NCBI GenBank assembly: GCA_028678885.1 | Contig: JAJRCP010000051.1 | Span: forward strand, 1 to 5,277 | Direction of reading: 5' to 3' | DNA: 5,277 nucleotides | Origin: Methanomicrobiales archaeon | Lineage (GTDB): Archaea > Halobacteriota > Methanomicrobia > Methanomicrobiales > JACTUA01 | Shown: positions 1 through 5,273 of the stretch, one piece after another | How the letters are laid out: every line of letters begins with the position of its first letter | Position numbering within the stretch: the first letter of the stretch is position 1 | The notes under the pieces: generated by a model | The model's input: only the letters and a program-made list of their open reading frames with translations | Database searches by the model: none | Told to the model about the DNA's origin: nothing | Position numbers and translations under genes: made by a program

Positions 1-158
1 AAACGCGCAGGAAGATCCAGAGCATTTCAAAAGCTGATTGGAAGAAGATGGGATCCTCGAAAGGGACGCTGCACTATCTGAAGAAAAATGCAGAGGGAAA
101 TAGGCCGTTTATGATAAATAAGCATGTAAAGGAAAGGATGGAGAATTGGGTCAAATGA
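1..158 (+). CDS. cas1: Cas1 family endonuclease/integrase, C-terminal fragment (5' end outside window)
   Basis: This frame is open from the left edge (first full codon at base 3) to a TGA at 156-158, giving the last 51 residues of a larger protein. Cas1 is the integrase that, with Cas2, inserts new spacers into CRISPR arrays; casposon transposases and solo Cas1 proteins share the fold. Seen here: an arginine/lysine-rich start (TRRKIQ), then SKADWKK, the stretch SKGTLHYLKKNA, then PF, a short gap and HVKERMENW. From memory this 'SKGTLHYLK.NA…PF…HV.ER' end is typical of archaeal Cas1 C-termini. The catalytic Glu, His and Asp lie upstream of the window and cannot be checked. No cas2 follows: only 116 bases separate the stop from the end of the convergent phosphatase gene, too few for one. 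It may be from an operon with another gene order, a solo Cas1, a casposase or a relic. The family call is fairly sure; the subtype is unknown. Confidence 0.7.
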   Translation, partial: TRRKIQSISKADWKKMGSSKGTLHYLKKNAEGNRPFMINKHVKERMENWVK

Positions 159-274
159 CTCCTTCTACTGAAGCAATACCCTTTTTGATGCAATCCACCC
201 GGATGGTAGAATGAAAAGTAGGTTAGGGAAGTAGGAATAAGTGATCTTCTTACAGCATCATGAATATATTTATG

Positions 275-1606
275 CTACCCCAATCGTTTCCTTAACAAGG
301 AATAGGTAATAACGACCAGGACTAAACAGCCGATCAAGACTAAGGCTACAAGAGGGGCAGGAGAGCTATTCTGCCCGACTGGCGGATTTTTCTGGATTAC
401 GTACTCATCAAATACCTTGCCATCCTTATCGATGGCCTTTAGAGTAAGAGTACCCTGGGGATTGATATCGATGAGAGTAAAATGGTATATTGGCACTGGC
501 CCATAAGCAGTCCACCACTGAGGACTGCCTTCATAGAGAGGAGCCCCCCAACCACCACTGACGATATAGACGGTTCCCCTTTCGGGTCCAGAGACCGGAC
601 TATTCTCAGAGACTGAAAAATTGATGGGATAGGTTCTCTCGTAGTCATGGTCATGACCATTGATCACCAGATCCACATGGTACTTATCGAAAAGAGGGAC
701 CCAGTGTTCCTGCAGATCCACCGTACTGCCTTGTTCCCCACCGCTGAACACCGGCTGGTGGAAAAATACCACCTTCCAAAGAGTATTCACATGGACGGCC
801 AGGTCGCTCTCCAGCCAGTTACGTTCTGCTCCCGCCGGGCTGGCATAACTGTCCAGCACGATGAGATGAAGATCCGGGCCCCAATCCAAGGAAAACCACC
901 GGTGATTTCCGGGCAGACCATATTGATCATAGAATAGGGTTGCATTCTCCTCATGGTTTCCAAGAGCAGGAATCACGGGGATTGACAGATCTGTCTTCTC
1001 AGTTACCCAATACCTATCTACTCCGGTGAACCAATTGTCCCACTCCTCCTCAATCGAACCATTATCGACCGCATCACCGGTATAGACTACAAATGAGGGA
1101 TTGAAGGTGGCCATCTCCTGCGAGATGTTATCCCGCATCTGGGGATTCGTCCGTGAATCTCCCCCTGCAACGAAGGTGATGTTGGTGCTGCGATCCGGGG
1201 CGGTCTGGAATCTGCGCTCGATACTGTAACCCCCGTTCACTCCGCGACAGATGAAATAATACAGCGTATCAGGTGTAAGGTCGGTTAATTCAACCTCGTG
1301 AAAATACTCGGAAGCATCGGGATAGGCATAGTGGCTTCCTGTCGCACTGTATCGGTACTGCGTGGGATCTCTCCCACCAGATGTAGTGTCGTACCAGACC
1401 GTATCACCTGAATTGGCATATTTTGTCGTCCAAGTAATGACAATGGTGTGTGCGGTATCGTCGTGATCCCAAGTCAAATGTACTTCGGAGGGTTGATCCT
1501 CGACTTGGGCTGAGGCAGGTGAGACAAAACCGAGGACAGCGAATGTCAAACCAGTCAATAGTAGGAGAAGGAGCATTCGATTTATAGAATCTTCACAAAA
1601 TGTCAT
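275..1606 (-). CDS. Secreted, membrane-anchored metallophosphoesterase (purple acid phosphatase-like)
   Basis: A 443-residue calcineurin-like phosphoesterase predicted to hydrolyse phosphate esters outside the cell; the substrate is unknown. A leucine-rich signal segment (about 11-30) ends near ASA-Q34. Residues about 38-137 look like the fibronectin-III-like N-domain of purple acid phosphatases. The catalytic domain follows with its five metal motifs in order: GGDSR (D150), YTGDAVDN (D178), GNHE (N217, H218), FFHQP (H283) and GHDHDYER (H318, H320). The tyrosine that gives plant and animal enzymes their purple colour is replaced by D181, so a classical Fe(III)-tyrosinate centre is not expected. 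Residues about 417-436 form one hydrophobic helix followed by LLRKRLG, a C-terminal anchor with a cytoplasmic basic tail. Six N-X-S/T sequons occur in the mature part. The ATG at 1606 has only a weak GGAT nearby. The ATG ten codons later would begin the hydrophobic run directly without a basic residue, so I keep 1606 with modest certainty. It appears monocistronic and converges on the Cas1 gene. Confidence 0.9.
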   Translation of the reverse strand: MTFCEDSINRMLLLLLLTGLTFAVLGFVSPASAQVEDQPSEVHLTWDHDDTAHTIVITWTTKYANSGDTVWYDTTSGGRDPTQYRYSATGSHYAYPDASEYFHEVELTDLTPDTLYYFICRGVNGGYSIERRFQTAPDRSTNITFVAGGDSRTNPQMRDNISQEMATFNPSFVVYTGDAVDNGSIEEEWDNWFTGVDRYWVTEKTDLSIPVIPALGNHEENATLFYDQYGLPGNHRWFSLDWGPDLHLIVLDSYASPAGAERNWLESDLAVHVNTLWKVVFFHQPVFSGGEQGSTVDLQEHWVPLFDKYHVDLVINGHDHDYERTYPINFSVSENSPVSGPERGTVYIVSGGWGAPLYEGSPQWWTAYGPVPIYHFTLIDINPQGTLTLKAIDKDGKVFDEYVIQKNPPVGQNSSPAPLVALVLIGCLVLVVITYSLLRKRLG

Positions 1607-1638
1607 CTAGATCCAAAATATCCGGAAAAACTTTTTGC

Positions 1639-1652
1639 TAATTCATGAATTA
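1639..1652. promoter_or_regulatory. 14-bp perfect palindrome upstream of the phosphatase gene, operator-like
   Basis: TAATTCATGAATTA is a perfect palindrome lying 33 to 46 bases before the phosphatase ATG. A second TATA-like stretch (minus-strand GTTATAAG, 1662-1669) is placed so that transcription would start roughly at the palindrome, which would suit a repressor site. A shorter palindrome AAGTACTT (1657-1664) is next to it. In AT-rich DNA such palindromes also arise by chance, so the regulatory role is a guess. Confidence 0.3.
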
Positions 1653-1694
1653 TGTAAAGTACTTATAACATTTATCTTTAATTAATTTTCGATT

Positions 1695-1706
1695 CATTAT
1701 ATAAGA
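1695..1706. promoter_or_regulatory. Palindromic TATA-box candidate, possibly serving both strands
   Basis: TTATATAA at 1697-1704 matches an archaeal TATA box and reads the same on both strands. On the minus strand it would start transcription near 1675, giving the phosphatase mRNA a leader of about 70 bases. On the plus strand it would start near 1726, about 33 bases before the small ORF at 1759. No clear purine-rich BRE is visible on either side. Sequence pattern only. Confidence 0.4.
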
Positions 1707-1758
1707 AGGTCCAACGGGATATTCTCATTTTACCTCTTCGAATAGTGGTGTCGATCAT

Positions 1759-1896
1759 ATGATTTTTGATTATCTCACTTGGATGATCGGCATGAAAATG
1801 TGTCTGAAGGAGAGTATTCGCTTAGCCTTGTACAGCCCGGAATATAGGACCTATAATCGTCATATCCTTGATAGTGAAAGCAATAGTAAATGGTAG
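1759..1896 (+). CDS. Possible 45-residue small protein, unknown function
   Basis: An ATG-to-TAG frame of 45 residues beginning MIFDYLTWMIGMKM and ending DSESNSKW. Support is positional: a GGTG (1747-1750), complementary to the archaeal 16S rRNA tail, sits eight bases before the ATG, and a TATA-like box lies about 55 bases upstream. The N-terminal 14 residues are hydrophobic with aromatic side chains; the rest is polar. I recognise no family. A frame of this length can easily arise by chance, so this is a weak call. Confidence 0.25.
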   Translation: MIFDYLTWMIGMKMCLKESIRLALYSPEYRTYNRHILDSESNSKW

Positions 1897-2270
1897 GGCG
1901 ATCTCTTTTCTGATATGTATATTGTTTTAAACCCTCAGGAAATTTTGGAGATTACCCCAACCAAGAGTGCGAAGATTCAAATTCGAACTTCCATACCCTG
2001 AACTATTCCGTAATTCATAGAACAGAGATATCATGTGTCCATAGGGAGTTAAAAGAGGGTTAAGCTTTGGCGAAGAAATTTTTCCCTATGAATATTGTCT
2101 TCTTCATCCTTCGGACGATTCACGGGTCATTTTCCAGATCAAAAATATTATCCAACTACCGCTCCTGCCAGTGCCAGTGCCTGAATTTTATGTTCATGTT
2201 CCCACATGGTTCATCTCTCTCGGAGCTGGAGAGCTTATTACTATCTGCCATATCTAAGTTCTCCGACCCA
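1897..2270. other. Intergenic stretch without a convincing gene
   Basis: Between the possible 45-residue ORF and the lipoprotein stop I see no recognisable protein, tRNA or CRISPR repeat. It holds a small tandem repeat of TGCCAG near 2167-2180, a 5-bp inverted repeat CATGT-TCCC-ACATG near 2193-2206, and an A5 run at 2141-2145 that is a U-run on the minus strand, about 125 bases after the lipoprotein stop and a weak termination candidate. A plus-strand frame at 2067-2285 starts with TTG, lacks a good ribosome binding site and runs into the lipoprotein gene, so I do not count it. Confidence 0.5.
2156..2251 (-). CDS. Possible 31-residue small protein downstream of the lipoprotein gene
   Basis: A short minus-strand frame, 31 residues from ATG to TAG, starting MADSNKLSSSERDE and ending FRHWHWQER. 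It begins 19 bases after the lipoprotein stop, on the same strand, and a GGAG lies nine bases before the ATG, an acceptable spacing. The composition (polar start, then an aromatic/basic end) does not match any family I know. The frame stays open for another 11 codons after the TAG before a TGA. Without conservation data this could be chance; the ribosome binding site and same-strand position are the only support. Confidence 0.22.
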   Translation of the reverse strand: MADSNKLSSSERDEPCGNMNIKFRHWHWQER

Positions 2271-2996
2271 TTAGGGTGGCAGTAACCCGGTGCAGCGCCA
2301 GTTCACTTCCGATGCACCGTTTCGCACATCCACCACACAGGCAGGGTTGCAGCCCGGATGGGAGGTGTTCGGTACAAGATCGATCCACCAGGTGTGGGAG
2401 TTCGGGTTATAGAAAGAATTATTCGTGAGGTTTCCTTCCTGCACACAGGTGCTGTTGAGGGCGAGGGCATATGCCTGATCTCTCGTAAGGTTTCCGCCGC
2501 TCTCTGGAACACAGTAACCCAGTGCGTCAGCAATTCCCGCAGGGGTCTTGCAGGTGTATCCCAAGGGGCACAAGAACCCGGTGATTCCACCGCACTCGCA
2601 GAGGGGTTCACACATCGCGGTACAGATCGCAGTGGGATTCCCTGCGTTATCGAGCGGGCACCGGTTAGAACATTCGTTCCAGTTACCACCGGCCTCTGTG
2701 CAGAGCTGCGAAATGTTTTCCACGAAGGTCGGACCTCCGGGAACATGGCATTGCCGCGGATAGCTTTCCATGACCGGATAGCCCGCGGCGACGCACCCAT
2801 TAAAACTGGTGATATTCTGAAGGGCAGCGGGACAGGTTCCGGTCGCGTTGCTGCAACCCGTAGGGGTAGGGCAGGTGCCTGCTGTACAGGTCTGATTAGT
2901 GTTGTTCCCGGAAGGCACCTGCTGCAGACAGCCCGATACCCCCATGCATACGGCGATACACAGCATTGCTATGACAAGATACTGAGATGAATTCAT
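2271..2996 (-). CDS. Cysteine-rich secreted lipoprotein
   Basis: A 241-residue surface lipoprotein of unknown function. A hydrophobic leader ends in the lipobox VSGC followed by LQQ; the cysteine would be lipidated and anchor the protein outside the membrane. Numbers below count from the upstream ATG at 3002. After a Thr/Asn/Cys-rich linker (33-66) comes GYPVMESYPRQC (74-85) with GGPTFVE, a motif I know from many secreted bacterial and archaeal proteins. Next is a cysteine cluster (101-164: C101, C111, C115, C127, C131, C135, C137, C145, C151, C164), then a C-terminal domain with TWWIDL (204-209), GCNPACVV (217-224) and NWRCTGL (234-240). The mature part has 21 cysteines including the lipidated one, and ten N-X-S/T sequons, fitting disulfide bonding and archaeal N-glycosylation. 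Start choice: AAGGAG lies seven bases before the ATG at 2996 but only one base before the ATG at 3002, so 2996 is preferred. It seems to be transcribed alone. Confidence 0.85.
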   Translation of the reverse strand: MNSSQYLVIAMLCIAVCMGVSGCLQQVPSGNNTNQTCTAGTCPTPTGCSNATGTCPAALQNITSFNGCVAAGYPVMESYPRQCHVPGGPTFVENISQLCTEAGGNWNECSNRCPLDNAGNPTAICTAMCEPLCECGGITGFLCPLGYTCKTPAGIADALGYCVPESGGNLTRDQAYALALNSTCVQEGNLTNNSFYNPNSHTWWIDLVPNTSHPGCNPACVVDVRNGASEVNWRCTGLLPP

Positions 2997-3005
2997 GGTC
3001 ATTCT

Positions 3006-3024
3006 CCTTCAGATGTTTTGAAGG
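3006..3024 (-). promoter_or_regulatory. Hairpin overlapping the lipoprotein ribosome binding site
   Basis: On the minus-strand mRNA, CCTTCA pairs with TGAAGG around a 7-base loop (AAACATC). The 3' arm contains most of the AAGGAG ribosome binding site used for the ATG at 2996. Folding would hide part of that site and could modulate translation. The 6-bp stem is seen directly; the regulatory role is inferred. Confidence 0.4.
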
Positions 3025-3028
3025 CGTC

Positions 3029-3042
3029 AAATATCAATATTT
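3029..3042. promoter_or_regulatory. 14-base AT palindrome upstream of the lipoprotein gene
   Basis: AAATATCAATATTT has two 6-base arms around CA and lies 33 to 46 bases before the preferred ATG, close to where an archaeal transcript start or operator would be. No strong TATA box is evident behind it; the AT-rich stretch 3070-3095 is the only candidate. Could be chance in AT-rich DNA. Confidence 0.25.
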
Positions 3043-3304
3043 CTTTAAGTGCGAAGAAAATCGAAGTTAAATTATTCATTTTTTTCACATTCTAGAGTCG
3101 ACAATGCGAGATCAGCACAAACAATTAACACGATCAAACCATCGGTATCACCGGAGGAGTGAGGAACGGAGGGAGCTCACTTCCTCAGATCATATGCGAG
3201 ACTAGGGTTTCATGAACGTATTATTGAGAAAAGGTGAGGGATGGGAAGGTTCTTTACAGACGCGAGAATCCTGGGAAGATCAGAAAAGGGTAGGCCGAGG
3301 AACC
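3043..3304. other. Non-coding stretch between the lipoprotein leader and the possible structured RNA
   Basis: No credible protein gene is seen. Two frames of 32-33 codons (ATG at 3104 and in the 3210s) lack ribosome binding sites and resemble nothing known. The stretch contains an inverted repeat TGAGGAA / TTCCTCA (3160-3166 with 3181-3187). This competes with an alternative stem on overlapping bases, AGTGAG / CTCACT (3158-3163 with 3176-3181). An 8-base direct repeat, ATGCGAGA, occurs at 3104 and again near 3194. Confidence 0.4.
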
Positions 3305-3443
3305 GGATGAAAATTATTCATGACTGACGGATGGGGGTAGGGTAGAATGTGACAGGTATGTGCATGTGTATAGGGTGTATGGAACAATAGTACCCCGTCC
3401 TGCCCATCTCATGAGATACGGTAGTACCCCCGTACCCCCACCA
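3305..3443 (-). ncRNA. Candidate structured non-coding RNA
   Basis: A long-range inverted repeat brackets this stretch: TGGGGGTA (3332-3339) is exactly complementary to TACCCCCA (3433-3440), and the adjacent GGGTA (3340-3344) is complementary to TACCC (3425-3429), giving 8 + 5 pairs with a 3-base bulge. Inside lies the perfect palindrome ATCTCATGAGAT (3406-3417), plus short CAGG/CCTG and GGGT/ACCC pairs. On the minus strand a TATA-like box centred near 3468 would start transcription near 3442, exactly at the outer stem. A small hairpin, ATGAA/TTCAT (3307-3311 with 3317-3321), with a following T-rich stretch could mark the 3' end. I do not recognise a known RNA family; strand and ends are inferred. 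It could also be a small mobile-element remnant or a long mRNA leader. Confidence 0.35.
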
Positions 3444-3462
3444 TATCTGGGAAATAATGAGT

Positions 3463-3474
3463 AATAAATTTATT
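3463..3474 (-). promoter_or_regulatory. TATA-like palindrome, candidate promoter for the structured RNA
   Basis: AATAAATTTATT is a perfect 12-base palindrome embedded in AT-rich DNA. Its centre is about 26 bases upstream, on the minus strand, of the GGTGGGGGTA that opens the long-range stem, the usual TATA-to-start distance in archaea. A second TATA-like stretch, minus-strand TAATATAAA, lies near 3490-3498. Confidence 0.3.
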
Positions 3475-3496
3475 TTCAATCGTAACACTTTATATT

Positions 3497-3521
3497 AAAA
3501 AGGTATAGATATTGACAATAT
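3497..3521 (-). terminator. Weak candidate terminator after the TPR gene
   Basis: About 57 bases past the TPR stop, the minus-strand RNA can form ATATT-GTC-AATAT (3509-3521), followed eight bases later by TTTTT (3497-3501). Archaeal termination often needs only a U-run, so the T5 may be the active part. The stem is all A-U and short, and the same bases overlap TATA-like sequence, so the call is tentative. Confidence 0.3.
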
Positions 3522-3577
3522 ATCATAGTAAGAATGATTGAAATGGCGGAATGAATACGATACATGCTCAGGGTATA

Positions 3578-4381
3578 TTACTGGTACTGCGGCTGGTAGC
3601 TCTCATCTCTCTGAAACGCTTCTTTTAACCCTTCTTTTCCTTTCTGCAATATCTCCTGTACGTTCGCAAAGAGCTGATGAGCTTCCTCGATGCGACCCAT
3701 TTTTCGGAGGACCATTCCTTTGTTGTTCAGGGCATACACATTATGGGGGTTCACCGCGAGCACCTGGTCAAAACTCGCCAAGGCTTCCTCATATCGCTTC
3801 AGATGTGCGAGGCAGACACCTTTGTTATTCCCGATGGCAGCGTCTCCGGGGTTAATACTCAAATAGATGTCATACCCCTTGATCGCCTCTGTACACCGTT
3901 CCAGCTCTTCCAGGGTGACCCCTTGGTTATAGTATGCTTTGGCAGACTTTGGGCTCAGCGTGATGGTCTGATCATAACAGGAACGGGCATCATCGAAATT
4001 GCGAAGCGCAAAGTACGCATTCCCCATATTGTACCAGGCTTCGGAGAGGTGCGGGTCTTCTGTCACTGCCCGTTTGAACCAGCCGATTGCTTCCTCATTA
4101 CGTCCCAGATGATAGAGTGCGTTCGCCTTCGTATAAAGGAGATCGGCATTGCGGGGATCCAGGGAGAGTGCTCCATCACAGGTCTGTGATGCCTCCACAA
4201 AACGCCCCATCCGATCGAGGCTCACAGCCAGGGTAATCCAGGCAGGGAGGAAGCTCTGGTCCCGTGCAATCACTTCCCTGAACAGGGCTATTGCCTCCTC
4301 GTGACGATTCAGGGCAGAAATTGAGGTACCTCTTTGATACAGTTCCAGAAACCCTTCGGTGAATATATCGGGGATATGCAT
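3578..4381 (-). CDS. Tetratricopeptide repeat (TPR) protein, seven repeats
   Basis: A 267-residue cytoplasmic protein made almost wholly of TPR units, helical hairpins that form a protein-binding superhelix. Seven contiguous 34-residue units fit without gaps: 12-45, 46-79, 80-113, 114-147, 148-181, 182-215 and 216-249. Each has the usual Gly/Ala/Ala-Phe pattern; examples are LGRNEEAIGWFKRAV in unit 3 and KRYEEALASFDQVL in unit 6. An 11-residue cap precedes them and a charged, Gln-rich tail (250-267) follows. There is no signal peptide, membrane helix or enzymatic domain, so it is probably a scaffold; the partner is unknown. Start: the frame stays open upstream to an ATG at 4588, but that part overlaps the hydrolase gene and does not look like TPR sequence. 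I therefore use the ATG at 4381, just before the first unit; its ribosome binding site is poor. It lies 19 bases after the hydrolase stop, so translation may depend on the upstream gene. Confidence 0.88.
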   Translation of the reverse strand: MHIPDIFTEGFLELYQRGTSISALNRHEEAIALFREVIARDQSFLPAWITLAVSLDRMGRFVEASQTCDGALSLDPRNADLLYTKANALYHLGRNEEAIGWFKRAVTEDPHLSEAWYNMGNAYFALRNFDDARSCYDQTITLSPKSAKAYYNQGVTLEELERCTEAIKGYDIYLSINPGDAAIGNNKGVCLAHLKRYEEALASFDQVLAVNPHNVYALNNKGMVLRKMGRIEEAHQLFANVQEILQKGKEGLKEAFQRDESYQPQYQ

Positions 4382-4400
4382 AGTGTACAATTCTTTGGAT

Positions 4401-5273
4401 CTACTTTTTGAGGGTATCGGAGGAACGATGGTGGAGTAAGCAGTGCTGGATGGGGCCATATGGATGGAGTTTTCCCTCCTCCAGAATAGAGATCGCCCCA
4501 TGGCCTCCGCAGATGAGACATCGTCGTTCCATCCGGGCAAGTGCACGGTCGCTGTCTGCTGCCAGGGAAAGTAAAGCCTTTCTTTCATCCGCTGCGATCC
4601 TGCTATCCACGTTTACAGAAGTGACCAGATTCACTGCCAGGGAATTGTATGCCCGCCTCTCCTCGATGAAGCTCGCAAAATTCATCACCGTGTCCGCGAT
4701 AAAGAGAAGTCCATGGTCAGGAGAGTAGAGTTAGATCTGTCCAACCAGATGGCCTCCAAGGCCTTCCAGGACTTCAAATTCGATATCGCCAAGGGTGAAA
4801 CGAGTGAGAACTGGAAATATTTCGCGTTTTTTCGTGCTACCTGTTTTGAATAGCTCGACGGTTCGAGGTATTCTGAATGAGGAGAACGTATTGATGAGTT
4901 TTGTGTATACTGCTTCCAGCACAGAGGATTCCTCGTGGGATCCATATGCCCGGTTTGCCCTCTCTATCACCTTCCACGTCGCCGGATGCATCCATACGAT
5001 CCCCGCACAGTTCCCGGCACCTCCGGCATGATCTGCATCTCCATGGGTGATGATGATCCGTGAAATCCGGACTGGATCGGGAAGTCCGAATGCCGGCAGC
5101 ATCTCCCGTATATCCGGAAAGTAGTTGCCATACCCGGTATCAATCAGCACGGTCTCAAACTTGGTGGAGAGGGTGAAGACATTTCCTCCGCAGGGCAGCT
5201 GAAAGCAGCGGAGGATCACCTGATCAGAGACCTGGACCTCCTGAACATCAGCGTAGAATCCCTGCCCTGTCAT
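4401..5273 (-). pseudogene. Metallo-beta-lactamase-fold hydrolase interrupted by an in-frame TAA
   Basis: Read through one stop, this frame encodes about 290 residues of a glyoxalase II/beta-lactamase-fold metal-dependent hydrolase; the substrate is not predictable. The first part (1-180) has VLIDTGYGN (42-50), the metal motif THGDADHAGG (76-85: H77, D79, D81, H82, the variant with Asp at the second position) and GGH (H175). Codon 181 is TAA (4731-4733). The same frame then continues with LYSPDHGLLFIADT (D194, a metal ligand) and CLICGGHG (H258, the last ligand), ending at TAG 4401-4403. Both halves clearly belong to one protein, with no frameshift and no missing bases. The 180-residue fragment lacks two ligands and should be inactive; the distal half could only restart at GTG 4688 or ATG 4685, which lack a ribosome binding site. 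This is a recent nonsense mutation, a sequencing error or, less likely, read-through. ATG 5273 is four bases from the window edge, so the true start may lie outside. Confidence 0.85.
4731..4733 (-). other. Premature in-frame TAA in the hydrolase gene
   Basis: The codon between QI and LYSPDHGLLF reads TAA (tta on the plus strand). One base change would give TAC or TAT (Tyr), CAA (Gln), GAA (Glu) or AAA (Lys), restoring a continuous frame. As TAA is not the pyrrolysine codon (TAG) and not the selenocysteine codon (TGA), known archaeal recoding does not explain it. Confidence 0.85.

Noticed and set aside
1968..1992. tRNA T-arm-like sequence around ATTCAAATTCGAAC
   Set aside because: Only a 4-bp stem forms and no acceptor, D or anticodon arms can be fitted around it.
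2067..2285. 72-codon plus-strand frame starting with TTG
   Set aside because: Rare start codon, no good ribosome binding site, odd low-complexity cysteine content, and it runs into the end of the lipoprotein gene.
2358..2990. 210-codon plus-strand frame opposite the lipoprotein gene
   Set aside because: Antisense shadow: the minus-strand frame has a lipobox, cysteine modules and a ribosome binding site, while this one has no recognisable domain.
3104..3205. 33-codon plus-strand ORF beginning ATGCGAGA
   Set aside because: No ribosome binding site, highly charged low-complexity product and no similarity I can recognise.
3332..3376. G-quadruplex from the G5 and G3 runs
   Set aside because: Only three runs of three or more G occur close enough; the fourth is a GG, so a stable quadruplex is not supported, and the G-run is better explained by pairing with the C-run at 3435-3439.
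3677..4189. 170-codon plus-strand frame opposite the TPR gene
   Set aside because: Its length follows from the antisense of regular 34-residue repeats; no domain is recognisable.
4382..4588. A 69-residue N-terminal extension of the TPR protein from an ATG at 4588
   Set aside because: It overlaps the distal half of the hydrolase gene in another frame and has no TPR or signal character; the first TPR unit starts 11 residues after the ATG at 4381.
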